From contig JAPQWV010000687.1 of the NCBI GenBank assembly GCA_027422505.1, forward strand, positions 186,001 through 250,000: DNA of 64,000 nt, given 5' to 3'. The translations under genes were made by a program, and so were the position numbers. Shown in pieces: positions 48,141-63,459 of the stretch (position 1 is the first letter of the stretch; each line of letters starts with the position of its first letter). The DNA comes from Craterostigma plantagineum. Lineage: Eukaryota > Streptophyta > Magnoliopsida > Lamiales > Linderniaceae. The notes beneath the pieces were generated by a model. The model was not told the origin of the DNA. It did not search any database and was given only the letters and a program-made list of their open reading frames with translations.

Positions 48141-49760
48141 CTAGCTTATGGTAGCCGCACGTTGTGCGGCTGTGTCAAATTAACAACCCAGGATATACAA
48201 GGTTGCGCTATGAGGTAAAATATATATACACATGTTAGTATTTCTGTACATTCCAAAAGATTAGTAATCTTTATACATCAAAAGCAATAGATATGTTGAT
48301 CTACACACCAAAAGCAGCACTTAAAATGCCAGAAGAAGCAACAACTGCTTTACACGCCGGAAGTAATAGCTACGTTGATCTGGACACCAAAAGCAGCAGT
48401 TGAAATGCTAACTTCGTTAACAAACTTGGGGAAGTGTAGTCCCGCTTCGTCTGTTTACTTTCTGCGCTTATGGTGGTTGGCGAATATTCGAACTTTCTTT
48501 TTTCACCGACAGAAAGTTGGAGTTCTTTGCTTGATGTACTCGTGTGGCCGCTTGATTCAGCAGTCGATGGTGTTGTCGCGTCGTGTATCCGTGCAACTAC
48601 TGTGTAGCGAACGACAATGTGGACTTTTCATTCAGTCTATATGAACGAAGGTGGTAAAGCGATTGATCGTCCTTCAGTCTTTCGTTTACAGCTGTAGCGT
48701 TAAAATTTCCGTCCTGCGTAAAGCATGATGGAAACAAGGTGTGAGAGATGAAGGTTTAGTAAGATTTCAATATGACGGCATACAGTTTTTTCAGCATTAG
48801 TAGATGATGGCTTCCAGTCCAACGATATTCTCCATAGAGTAAGGGGGATTCGGGGACTAATTCATTCCCCTCGTGGGCAGCTCTTATCGGAGCGAACCTA
48901 TCGAGAGTATCTAGCACACATACGAGATAGGGGCACGCGACAGAGTGTCGACAAACGACGAAGTCATCGTAGGTCATGTTGGCCTCTCCAAGTTTCTGAA
49001 CTATAACATCCTTCTGTTTCGCCTCCATTTTTCTGACGATGAAATCACAACAAACTCACATCGTTTTTCACTATCTTACACGAACAGACATTTTGTCGAA
49101 CAGTTGAGCTACGAGCCAACAAATACAGACGCTTACATTTTCAGATAACCCTAAGAACAGATGCAGACAGAGGTGACAGTCGCAGGAAAGGAACGACGAA
49201 AAAATTTCACCAATCAAAGCAGGCAATTGTCGCAAATCAAATAATCAGAATCTCAAGACCAAAAAGGGTGAAGAGGAATTACTAATACCGTACTTGCGTA
49301 GGCGTATTCATTTTAAAAGACTTAAACATCAGAATACCAACACGTCCTAACATTGGATTATCTCAATAAGCATCTAAAAATCTGGAAAACCCCAATACAT
49401 CTTATAGTTACGGTAACTCCTTATGATATTAAATATGTTAAGCATAGTGATCCTATATATGTAAATTAGGGAAACGTAATTTTTCTTACCTTCAACCTTT
49501 CGAAGATTGTGAGGTTTTCCTAAAACTTTTGTTACTTTCCTTCACTTTCGTACGAAGCTGCTCTTCAATTTACTTCCTCTGTTCTTGTTTTTAACGAGAG
49601 GTTTTCCTTATCAGTGGTGCATTCGGTGGCGTTAAGCTTAATAGTGGAATTATTGCAATGTCCTTTGTAAAACAGTATAATTACGAAATTGCCACTGGCG
49701 ACTGGCAACTGGCATGAAACTGGTTATGAAAAGGTGGCTTCAGACTTTATAGTAGATAGA
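48141..49760 (-). mobile_element. Helitron copy D, the 5'-most copy of the array
   Basis: Its 5' terminus (TCTATCTACTATAAAG, one A shorter) is preceded on the minus strand by unique DNA ending ...CTTCTACTA. The base before TC is therefore A, as expected for Helitron insertion between A and T. The 90-aa frame is at 49028-48756. Confidence 0.82.
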
Positions 49761-50115
49761 TAGTAGAAGTTGTGGTCAGCTCTACCTATAAAAAGATAAC
49801 ATAAATAATAATAACAATACTAATATTTAAACGCTTATGTAAAGAGCATATGGGGCAGGAGCCCAAAAATGTCAATTGATCCGTCAAATATTTCTACCAT
49901 TTTACCATTGTATTTTAGTTTATTACAATTCATCATCACGAATTTATATTTTTTAAATAACTTAACTAAAATTCAAAATATAAAATACATTTGTACATAC
50001 ATTAGATGTGCAAAAAATACTAATAATAATAATTAATATACCGTAGTAAACGTGTTACTTGTTAGATACACGTTCGAATTCAACATGTAGTAAATGGCAG
50101 TTAAATAATAAACCA

Positions 50116-50418
50116 CTAGTACTTTTAGCACACTCTATGTGTGTGCAGAAATATAAAATTAATTATTAGTGGATGATTTTAATAAATTATAAACTAAAAA
50201 TAGAATTAGGTAGTTATTTTGAGATTTAAAGCTACGTGGTTTAATAAGTTTCTTTTAATAATTGATATACTAAAAATAGAATGTTGTGGTTATTATGATG
50301 TAATGGTTTTCTTTTTTATTTTTTTAATAGTAATTAATGTAGAAAAAATTTGATTGGTCAATTTTGACAGACCAATTTACAGTTTTTATCCTCTAGGCTT
50401 TTTATGTAAGAGTATAGA
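50116..50418 (-). mobile_element. Small non-autonomous Helitron
   Basis: The minus strand starts TCTATACTCTTACATAAAAA after an A and ends with a hairpin (GCACAC/GTGTGC), 8 nt, CTAG, then T. It is 303 bp and non-coding. It is a member of the same small family as 323-557 and 1373-1604. Confidence 0.85.
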
Positions 50419-51595
50419 TGATTTAAGAGCGAAGCCTGAAACATATCCATGAATATCATAATGATATGGGTCGTATAACATTTTATTTTTACTCATAACT
50501 TTGACATAACTTTATCGTATTATTTATGTGGAAACACCTAATCTCTGATGGTGTGTCCAACCCATATGTCATCCATTGACTCCCCTTATTACAAGCAAAA
50601 CCTTATATCCAAACCCTATATCCAAAATTTGGGTCCTACTCTTCACACCTTATTTCCACCCCCAAACACTTGAAATTTGTAATAATTCTTTAAATAATTA
50701 CATGATTCAACAATAACAATTTTCAAAACTTTAACAATATTAATTGCAATGATTGTTCAAACATATTAAGTTATGATACCCAAAGGCACACTGATATAGC
50801 ATTTAATTGTTTTTCACTGTACCCCCTTATATTAATGATACATTTTTACATGAACTTAAAAAATATTTTTATTTATCAAATTCCCGTTTTCGCGAGGACC
50901 CAAATTTTTAATTAATTAAAATGTTCTATTTAGATTATTCCAAAATATAAATCGTGTTTCAAATAATGTTCAAATATTGATTTTCATTTATATATCTCAA
51001 TTTAAGAAATTAAACTAAAATACTTTTTCAATTGAATATATATATTCTTTGTAATTGTCTGTCACCTATGTGAACATCCCAACTACGCAATATTTATAAT
51101 TAATAACTTTTTTTCAAAGTAAAATATAAAATTAAATAGGTTTTTAACGTTGAAACCCCTTTTTTGATTGGTAAGTATTTATTATTGTTGACTTTACATG
51201 TTAATTATTAACATTAACTCTTTTTTTTCTTTTTATATGAGGTGTAAAACTGGTAAGTACTTAATGTTTACTCTCCATATTAACTATTAATTAGGGCAGT
51301 AATATAAGGAAAAAGGATTGATAATAGAATTACCCATCCATTTGAATATAATTGGAAGCTTGCATCGATTTTCCATATGTTTACTACTTCAATAGCAGCC
51401 TACATTGCTGAATAGTCATACCAGAAGGCTTCTTCCTTCATTGAATTTCATCAGTCTTTGTATAATTTATTGCCAACTAAGCAAATATATTACACCATTA
51501 CAGAAATGCAAAGTAAGAAGACAAAAAAGAATCAATCTGATGCTTTTCATGCACAACTGATCAAACAATGTTTTAACTGATCCCTCTACAGTTTT
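50419..51595. other. Intergenic AT-rich DNA downstream of isochorismate synthase
   Basis: No gene, RNA or clear transposon terminus was recognised. The part next to 51595 is the 3' flank and probable 3' untranslated region of the following minus-strand gene. Confidence 0.6.
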
Positions 51596-54836
<3,241 letters not shown>

Positions 54837-54984
54837 TGTTTTCTTCTTTGTTTCTTTTTCTTCAATGTGTAATAATGTAATGTGTTTCTATGTGTAATGG
54901 GATGTGAATTTTCTTGTGTATTGTTTGTGTATTTATGTTGTGTATGTTTTATGGAGGATGAGAAGCTAGAGTTTTGAGGTTGGA

Positions 54985-54995
54985 ATATATATATA
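54985..54995 (-). promoter_or_regulatory. Probable TATA box of isochorismate synthase
   Basis: TATATATATA on the minus strand lies about 150 nt upstream of the ATG. Further upstream a TTGAC core (plus-strand GTCAA at about 55498 and 55604) is a possible W-box. Such short motifs are common by chance. Confidence 0.45.
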
Positions 54996-55367
54996 GGGGG
55001 AAGAGTTGGGCAGTAACGTTACGACTTGTACGAGTGAAGAAAATATTTATTATATTCTTCTTTGGCCTTATTACTACCATGCATGCAAGGAAGCATCGTC
55101 TGATTATTTTTATTCGAATTTTCCACAATAGCCAGCTGCTCCTTGTAGAAGATTCTTACAGTCAAATTAACTACTCATATTTTTAGTTTCGTATGCTGTT
55201 TATTACTCTTTTTGTGTGTGTGTGTGGATTATAAAAGGGATAGATCGCATGCAATCTTTGAATTCAAGATTGAATTATGTTTCTGTTATTATTTCGCACA
55301 CGTAATTCTACATGTATATATTATTCATCATATTCTCCAAACTGCATCTTTGACACAAAATATATAG

Positions 55368-55368
<1 letters not shown>

Positions 55369-55399
<31 letters not shown>

Positions 55400-55428
55400 T
55401 GAACACATCTTTGGCTGTTTTATATATC

Positions 55429-55469
<41 letters not shown>
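55369..55469. repeat. (AT)n and (TTA)n microsatellites upstream of isochorismate synthase
   Basis: A TA run covers about 55369-55396 and a TTA run about 55430-55469. They lie 530-640 bp upstream of the ATG. The flanking 55000-55830 shows no gene. Confidence 0.9.
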
Positions 55470-55471
<2 letters not shown>

Positions 55472-56244
55472 ATGTACACTTGAGATAACCTTATATGGTC
55501 AAATTTGGAGGCAACATGTAATCAGATTTTTAAATCATTTAAAGAATATAATATTTCTAATTATTATAGTTCTTCAAAAAACGAATCCTAAAGTTATTTT
55601 ATTTAGTCAAGTTAACGTTTGCTAAGGTTAAAACCAAAGGCTCGGAAATCTTACGTGTTGGACCTCTAATTTGGCACATGTACTCTTCAGCACTCAGCAC
55701 ACCACCCTGAAAAGAAAATAATGATAAATAATATTAGTTATGAAAATCAAATAATATATAATAACAGTTGGAATAGTGGCAATGGTAGTTAGTGAAATAG
55801 TGACAATTTGAGAAATATTCATTTTCGCTTTGTCGTCTGTTAGTCGATCAATGATGAGGTTTGGAATATTTTATCTTGCAAAATTACATTTACAGCATTG
55901 TTTTTCTTTTAAAGGTTTGACGAAGCATTTTTGGACGAAATTGTATTATTCCTTATATATTAAGTGTAATGTGTTCTATTCTGGTCATGTGATATTATTA
56001 ATTACTATGCTGAAGCTGAACGAGCCAGCACACACACATATTATATATATATATATACTATGATCAATCTGATAAAAGTAATTGCTTTGTTATTAATTTG
56101 CTAATCATCTACAATTGCAACTCTATTTGTGGAAAGTAAGTACAAAAAAGGAAGCAAAAGATTTTTTCTTTTGAAACTCGTTATTTCATATCAGTCATCA
56201 GCAGCCAAAAGCGTGCTTGAATATAAATAAATGCATGGCGACAC

Positions 56245-56310
<66 letters not shown>
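56245..56310. repeat. (TAA)n microsatellite
   Basis: About 22 uninterrupted TAA units. The surrounding 55830-57440 is intergenic with no recognised gene. Confidence 0.95.
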
Positions 56311-56311
<1 letters not shown>

Positions 56312-57443
56312 CCTGACCCTGAGTATCCCATTATATTATTTGAGCTGCCCATATTGACATTAAAACCGTAATATTATATAATCGGAGGTTTGTTCAAGGA
56401 AGGATTTCAAACCACGTGAGGATGACATTCAAACACTATCAAGAATTGGTCTGCCAATAATTCTTCATTGTATAATTGACTGTTTTTCTCTTGTCCAACG
56501 AGTGTACTATCATTAGAAAACAACAAATAGTTACTAAAGAGAGCTCACGAAATATACTTGTCTGTTCCAATCTCCATAGGTTAGATTGGACAATCCCAAG
56601 GTTCAGTGGAAAGAGAGCCTAACAAGATAAAAAACAATACAAATTTAATGATAAACACAAGCCTGATAAAAAGAGAGAAGTTTGAAAGAAAGAACAAAAG
56701 CTTACTACTAAATTTGCGAATTTAATATAGGCCTTTGGCTTACCTATCCAATTGGGTATAATCCAATTCCCAATAAAAATAGGACATGTACTATATGTGT
56801 GTTTAAACATGGTTGAGGTATGATAGTAATTTGAAGCGTCATGGTAGATCGTTTTATAAAGAAGTTGAACTTTTATATAATAAGACCAAGAAACATCTAG
56901 TATCTAATACATGGACCCACACAACCTTAAAAACTGAGGTAAGACTGTTCTTACAGCATACACGTTCTTACACCATAACATGGTCTTAGGTTTGCAGCAT
57001 TCTTTGAAGGGGTGCATTGATATTTGCCAGCCCATTGAAGAACCCAAGATCTTATACCAACCTACATGATATTACTACAGCTAATCGCCAATATTTGCAG
57101 TTTCACTTCATACGAAATTACGTATTCTCCAAAAAATCTAGTTTACATTCTTAGTATACAATCACATCCAGAAATAAAACACAAGAACAACTTTGCATAT
57201 TTCTCATTCTCACATACGGCACACGCCCAAAATCAAGGCAAACATGAAGAAGCCAAAGTCACAATTTTGTATCCTCCTATACACAATTGAAAACGAGTAA
57301 CCATAGATAAAAGTAACACATATTGAGACACAAACGGCGCTGATAATAAGTTTAAGCCTCTGCAAACATCAGAGTGGTCTTTCTTAGATCTCGGATACAT
57401 CCTAAATCAATGGCACAGTGAAAGGTCATTACAAGGAATGAAA

Positions 57444-59115
57444 CTAATGTAATGTAATGTGCAACTTTTTCAAGTGCCGAGAGATGTTAGAATTGCTCAC
57501 CACGTTTTCTTTGTTTTCTTTAGGACTTGTTGCCTCCGATGGGGTTGGAGACTTAATATGACCTGGGAGATATAGGCAAAAACAAACAATAAAAATTTCA
57601 AAATTTGGATGAATTTCATCATATATAAAGTTCAATAGAAAGACCTTCTTCGCTAGCAGACGTATTGGCCTGGTTCTTCTTCTTGATTGTGTTTGTACCT
57701 TGAGATGGTTCTCGCTTTGCAGTTTTGCCGGGTTTCTTCTGTCCCTTAAAATCGGAGACGGGTTTAGGCATTTCGACTTTCTTGACTGCTGAGCTTCGAG
57801 TTGTCCTCTTCACTGATTCGCTTGCTTTATCCTTCAACTTCTTTTCTTGGTGAACATTTTTATCCAAAGGCGTAGACTTGAGGTTCTCGTGGCCTACTAT
57901 TGCTGAGATGGAGCTATCAACTTCAACAATGTTATCTGACGACTGCCCCCTTTCAATAGGCTGGACTTGAGAACAGGCATTTGAAATCTCAGAGTGCTCA
58001 GAGAATCCAGACATTTTATAGCTCTCAAACAGTTGCTTCACCGAGTCTTCGAGATCTGAAAGGTCATAACGCTGTACATACGATTTAAGCTCATCGCCTA
58101 CCCTCTGCAGGGGCTGCACGAAACCCACAAGTTATTGGCATGGTATGTGTAATCAAAGGACGATAACAAAGTCTAATCGAATACACGAACCAAAATAATG
58201 GTTAGCCATGAACAAAATTGACTAAAAAACTAGAAATTTTTTTTTTTTCGTTACCTCACACCCAGCTTCTAAAGCAAGCTTAAAGAAACCGAGGGAGACA
58301 CTGTGCTTGCCAGCAGATTCAGAAAGCTTGATATGTGACAGCCAGTACGATGCAGACGACAGAACTGAGAATTTCTTCCGAGCAGATGATGATTTGGAAA
58401 CATCAGAACGTGGAGTATCATTAGCTGAGTTTCTCTTAGATCGAGCCTCAGAGATTGGAGTGACTGTTCCGAAAGCAGATCTGTTACCCGACTTGGTTGG
58501 GACAGAAAGATGTCCAGGTGGCTTCAACGGTTTCTCCTTGGACTTCCCAGACGTGGTTAGAACACTCACGCTCTTGCTCACAGTAGGCAAATCTGATTTT
58601 CCTCTGAGCGTTAACAATCATAAGTCGAGATAAGGATGTGAACGCAGTACAAAATGAGAAGTAACATTACGGGGAATTTAGTCTTAACTTATGAACATCA
58701 TAGATCAAAATTCAGGGAAAATCCCCATAGAAGATGACAATATAACCATACTGACAACGATTTGCATCGATTTTCTCCAAAATCATCAGGATAATTGAGT
58801 AAATGCGAACAAAGCGGCACTCATAAGCTAATAGCACACAAACAGACAGATCTGGAATAACACAATACGCAGAACCAAAGCACACCTCTTCGTGGTCGAT
58901 GCACATGATGAATTAGAGGTATCCATGAGAGGCGGCGTCTCCTTCTTAGATGATCTCAGCGGATAACGAAGGAGCCTCGACGCCGATTTGACACCTGCTA
59001 TCACACCGAAAGAAGCCATGGAATCGGAGGTCGTATCAATAACTGAACGATATAATAAAAATAGACAGGAAAAATCACCGGCGGACGATTGATCTTTTGC
59101 AGTGGAATCCTCCAT
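57444..59115 (-). CDS. Plant protein of unknown function, basic and Ser/Lys-rich (four exons)
   Basis: Exons on the minus strand: 59115-58886, 58603-58255, 58113-57645 and 57562-57444. All junctions are GT-AG, phases match, and the product is 388 aa. The N-terminus is MEDSTAKDQSSAGDFS. Residues about 100-160 are Ser/Lys/Pro-rich. A compact, probably helical segment follows at about 160-209: SASYWLSHIKLSESAGKHSV, then SLGFFKLALEAGCE and, across the exon 2/3 junction, PLQRVGDELKSYVQRY. Residues 260-345 are strongly basic (KKVEMPKPVSDFKGQKKPG). The protein ends NISRHLKKLHITLH. The basic, disordered composition suggests a nuclear or microtubule-associated protein, but no named domain was recognised and no function is claimed. 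The short stretch GTGATTTTTCC...TTCAG at about 59080-59045 resembles an intron but is too small, so it is kept as coding. The first ATG at 59115 is chosen; the internal Met at about 59020 is an alternative. Confidence 0.8.
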
Positions 59116-59519
59116 GAAAATGGAACGAGATCCGAGGTAGAAAACGGAAAAATCTGATGAAGATTGAGGAGATAAGACTGAAGTTTTCTTATATATGTGA
59201 TCTAATGGGCGGGAAAAATATTAGTACCGTTTACTCGAATTTCTTATTTGGTAATGAAATTAAGTTCAATTGTAATCCTACCCAATCCAATTCGATCCAC
59301 GACAAGATTGGCTCCTGGGGGACCCACAAGTTAGGCGCTCGATAATTTTTCAATTTTCGAATTTCAAAATGTTACTATTATTATCCCTCATAAAAATAGA
59401 AAGAATGGTGTGCTTTAAATACCTTTTCCTTTCTTTTTCAATTTCCGATTTTAGTTAAAACTCAAAATTGAAAAACCTAAGGCATTTGAATTGCATAGCC
59501 CCAAGAACCTTTTTCAATA

Positions 59520-59560
59520 CTAGTATTTCTTGCACACCTTTGCATGTACAATAAACAGGG
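59520..59560 (-). mobile_element. Possible small Helitron 3' end
   Basis: The minus strand reads a worn hairpin (TGTACATGCAAAGGTGTGCA), AGAAATA and CTAG, then T, like the small Helitron family at 323-557. The matching 5' end was not found. Confidence 0.35.
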
Positions 59561-59595
59561 AGTAATTAATTACTTTTATATTACTTTTATACTAA

Positions 59596-60341
59596 GGCTC
59601 CGTTTAGTACGTTGGATAACGCTGGATAAGGGCTATTTATCTTACAGAAACTTGTTCAATTGGATTGTGAGTTAATATTGTAAGCCCGCTACATTTTACA
59701 AGCCCGTTACAATAAACATCAAAATTCAAGATAACTTAACCCAGTAGATCAGGCCAGATAACTTTATCAACCTAAGATAAAAAAAGGAAAAGACAAAAAC
59801 ACCCCTTCCATTATAATTTAACCCTACCCAGACGATTGAAGATGAAGCGCTACCTATTTTGATTTCTACAAGGTATTAGGTAGCAAACAATTCTCTTGAA
59901 GCCGATCTCTACCATGGGAGAATAAATAGCTATTAATATCTTGGGTTTTCCATAACAACTGACTCTAATTTCGACAGGTTTCGTTAATCTTTGAGCCCTA
60001 GGTTGTATCCAGAAGGAAGTAATACAGACACTCCAAGTTACCTCTTGGTACATCGGCCTTTTTAAGATGCAGACGGATGTGCGGAAGCTGCGATATGAGT
60101 AGCAGAGCAACGCTTGTTGTGTTTTGAAACGTTGATTTAAGAAGACGAACAGTGAGTTATTTCTAGAAGCAGGGTTAACAAGGTTATTTAACATGTGTCG
60201 AAGCTGTCATTGTAATTTATTGTAATGGCAATTGAACATGAATACTTTATGGAAGGGCACGCTAGATTATGTTATCTCATTGCTATTATCTAGATTTTTA
60301 TCTTCGGTTGCTTTTGTCTTATCGGGTAAGTAAACGGACCC
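59596..60341. mobile_element. Tourist-like (PIF/Harbinger) MITE
   Basis: Ends are GGCTCCGTTTAGTACG and (minus strand) GGGTCCGTTTACTTAC. TAA flanks both sides (59593-59595 and 60342-60344). GGATAA...CGATAAG motifs continue inward. It is 746 bp with no transposase; the 114-codon frame inside is not credible. Confidence 0.8.
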
Positions 60342-60417
60342 TAAGGAGGGTTAGTAGTGGATAGTTTTTTATGTGTATGTTAAATTAGTAGGTAGTGGCT
60401 AGTGGGTGTTGAGTTTA

Positions 60418-60419
<2 letters not shown>

Positions 60420-60470
<51 letters not shown>
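60420..60470. repeat. (ATT)n microsatellite
   Basis: About 17 ATT units. The surrounding 60345-61058 has no recognised gene. Confidence 0.95.
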
Positions 60471-61058
60471 GTATTCTATTAATGAGAAATTTTACACACC
60501 AAATCAATTTGGATTTGAACGGTTTGTATCCACCCCGAGCTTTTATATAATAGTAAAGATTATTTTTGTCCAATCAAGACATATTGGATTTTAAATCATG
60601 TTGTTACATATTTTCTTTATTATTTTTTAAATTCTTTGATCCACCAAATCATAAATCAACAATGTTTCATTGATAAAAACAAATAAATGCATCTAATTTA
60701 TTATTTTCATGGTGATCAAATTCATATACATTATTTTTTATAAAAAATAAACGCATCTAAATTGGTAAAGTGGGACATGAAATGAGACATGGATTGTGGA
60801 AGAGATGATTCGACCGTCCTCCCAGGTCTATCCTAGTAGATGGAAGGCTGAGTTTTCACCATCTTGCTCACGAATTCGAATCTATTTGACTATCATTATT
60901 TATGGGATTTGTGATAGGGCACATTCCGAGAAGATTAGTAAGGGTGGAACCCATGCTCATCCAATAGCTAACGTTGGGATCCAAATTCGTTTCAAACTGA
61001 ATTTAGCTCGTTGGGATTCAAATCAGTTTCAAATTGAACTTAGCTCAAGCATATAAAA

Positions 61059-61353
61059 TAGGGGTGTTCATTCGATTATAACCGAACCGAACCGAACTTT
61101 CGGAACCAAAAGTTCGGTTCGAGGTTATAAACCGAAATATTTCGGTTCGGTATCGGTTTTTACCGAATTTTTTTCGGTCGGAAAACCCAATTTTAATAAA
61201 AACTAAAAAATAATATATAAACATGATTTATATTATAAAAAATACTTACTATCATATATAGAAGTGTATAAAATTTAATTACCTAATATTTCCATATTTT
61301 ATTTAATATGTTAATATGATTCAAATTATAAAAAATATATCATATATATATAT

Positions 61354-61386
<33 letters not shown>

Positions 61387-61589
61387 AAATTTTGACATAA
61401 GTAATATTTTTCATATTTTATAACATATGGTGGATATATTATTAATATAAACACATAATAATATATGACTTATATTTTATATAATAATATATATGTATAG
61501 AAAATAAAAAATAATAATTCGATTTTTCGGTTCGGTATTCAGTACTTCTGTTTCGGTTCGGTCGGTTAACCGACATTTGAGCACCCCTG
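61059..61589. mobile_element. hAT-type MITE rich in CCGAACCGAA
   Basis: Ends are TAGGGGTGTTCATTCG and (minus strand) CAGGGGTGCTCAAATG. Flanks ATATAAAA and CTATAAAC agree at six of eight positions, consistent with an aged 8-bp duplication. Subterminal ACCGAACCGAACC and TTCGGTTCGG repeats surround an AT-rich centre. It is 531 bp and non-coding. Confidence 0.75.
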
Positions 61590-61704
61590 CTATAAACTAT
61601 GGTGACATTGTGTGAGAATAACTACTTTGACAAAAAAAAGACATTTAGATCACCTTCAACACATAACATTATAGTCAAAATACATTCTTTTGTTATTAAA
61701 AGTA

Positions 61705-61804
61705 CTAGTATTTATTATTGGCACACCGATATGTGTGGCTGCGTTATTAGATAATATTACCTTATATTTTAATTTATTTTTAATAGGTAAAATTATAATA
61801 TAGA
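61705..61804 (-). mobile_element. Possible very short Helitron
   Basis: The minus strand could start TCTATATTATAATTTTACC after an A and ends with a CACAC/GTGTG hairpin, then CTAG and T. If real it is only 100 bp. The 3' end is more convincing than the 5' end. Confidence 0.4.
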
Positions 61805-63337
61805 TTTATTTTGATATTATTTTTAATATATAAAAACTTAATTTTAGAGGATAATAATTTGAATAATTGCAATTCTAGGGTAAATAGTAATTATGATGAT
61901 CCACATACCCATCAATTTGAGGGAAATCTTAAGGTGCTGAAAACAAAGAAATATCCAAAAAAATATTATTCCACCTCAATTTTTGGAAAAATTGCAGACA
62001 ACAAAGATGAATGTTGTAAATTTCTGTATGGGAAATGGAAAGTATCTTGAAAACGAACTGTATTCAATTTTTAGCAAAGCACAAGCTTATTAAGAAGGTG
62101 ACGCAATCTGCCAGGGGCGGACGGCGATACACTGAGCACTGTAACCGTCTTGTACCCGAAATACACCTCGATCGATCATAATTCATAGCTCCGTTCTTTT
62201 CAGCCAATTCTGTTACCGCCCGGGATTACCTTCACCTGATTGTATATCGACACATCGATTCTTCAACGTTCAACTACTATCGCAGGAATCGAGCTTCGAG
62301 ATTCCCTTTTTCTGGCAATGTTCACGAAAACTTGTACTTTTCGACATAATCAAAGACGATCCAGTGAAACAAAGACAGCCTCCTTTTGCCAACGATTTCA
62401 ATTTTGTCGCGACGAAATATCAGTCTCTTCCACGGAACAATTCGATTGGGCAAGCTGTGTGATGATCCTTTACTAATCAGTGAATTCTTTCATCCTCAGT
62501 CTCTCCTCCACTTATACCATCTTTTCAGCTCTTCAGTGACCAAATCACCGCCGTCGTTAGCATCGACAGCGAGGAATTTACCAAATCACCCTTGGAAGTA
62601 GCTCACCCAGCAAAAGGGAATCAATCAATACTCCAACCAGCATAACTATCGTCGTTGTCCCAACCAAAATCTCTCCCTTAGTTCGAACAATTGAGAAACC
62701 CTACGAATTGCTCGATTATCTTCGGAGATTTTTCACGGCAAAATTCCACTCTATTCAGAACTTGTTCGGCGAGTCTTGCCCACCCTTCAATGTGGACCGC
62801 CGTGAGGGAGTTCGACGTTAGGGTTTCGTTGCGTTTCCAGGAACAGCGGTGGAGTCATGGTGGATGGAGTTAGATTCAGGGGAATTTTGAGAAAAGCGAC
62901 TCCAAACCTAAAAGAATTAAACAAAAGCGGGGAACAAAATGACTAGAATACCCTTACTAAATGTTTAAGAAGGTTAAATATCAAACAGTTACGGTTTAAT
63001 CAATTTAATAAGTTATTCGACTAATATCTACAACCGAATAAGTACTCGAATAACTTATTCGAATATTTTATACGACTTGAATAAAGTACTAGACTCGAAT
63101 AAATACCTCCGCGGTGATATAAATATTTATTCAAGTAACATACCCGAAAAGGAAACTCGAATATGATACTCGAATAATGTGTGCAGTCGAAAAAAAACAT
63201 CAATAAATAAGAATGCGAACGGTTAGACCAAAAATATTTTCGAACCCCTAGTATTCCACTTTTCTCTCCTCTTCGATTTTTTTCCTGCACTCGAGTTATT
63301 CAGTCGAAATCGTTCCACAAATCTGAGACCGAATACA
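61805..63337. other. Intergenic DNA without a recognised gene
   Basis: A CAGGGGCGGACGG at about 62113 resembles a hAT terminus but no partner was found. At 63000-63200 there is a run of TCGAATAA and ATTCGAATA variants. Open frames here are short and overlap on several strands with no recognised motif. Confidence 0.5.
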
Positions 63338-63418
63338 ATGACGAAGAGTAAAAGAACTACGCCGGCTGCGCTTCGAAGGGATCATGTCGATGAGACTGTC
63401 GACGGCGATAGAGTCACG
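63338..63418 (+). CDS. Possible first exon of a gene leaving the window
   Basis: The ATG at 63338 opens a 27-codon frame (MTKSKRTTPAALRR, ending DGDRVT) that meets an excellent donor, CACG-GTGAGT, in phase 0. The upstream 63250-63337 is pyrimidine-rich, like a plant 5' leader. No second exon can be seen, because the sequence beyond is transposon-like up to the window edge. The product is not recognised. Confidence 0.4.
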
Positions 63419-63459
63419 GTGAGTTAAAGTTAATGGGTTTTCGGTATTTTCTGTTCATT

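Larger units (their letters stand above)
40807..49760 (-). repeat. Four-copy tandem array of a 2.24-kb Helitron-plus-flank unit
   Basis: Units start at 40807, 43045, 45285 and 47524 (spacing 2238, 2240 and 2239 bp) and the array ends at 49760. Each unit, read on the minus strand, is a complete Helitron (about 1620 bp) followed by about 617 bp of DNA beyond its CTAG end. Internal junctions read ...AATCACACAT-CT-TCTATCTACTATA. The final flank instead runs CACACAT-GTCCAGAGG into unique DNA. Units 2-4 differ at only a few sites. Unit 1 carries most of the private differences (for example near 41035, 41700, 41725 and 42380). Confidence 0.93.

Noticed and set aside
40807..49760. Satellite DNA or CRISPR-like array
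   Set aside because: Units are 2.24 kb with complete Helitron ends and there are only four; this is neither a short-unit satellite nor a spacer array.
40807..49760. Assembly artefact
   Set aside because: Not fully excluded, but the units carry private substitutions and 1-2 bp indels, which argues against simple repetition of one read.
59045..59085. Intron inside the first exon of the unnamed gene
   Set aside because: GT...AG ends exist but about 36 bp is below the size plants normally splice.
62106..62960. hAT or Harbinger element starting at CAGGGGCGGACGG
   Set aside because: No inverted partner or target duplication was found; the internal text is only vaguely transposon-like.
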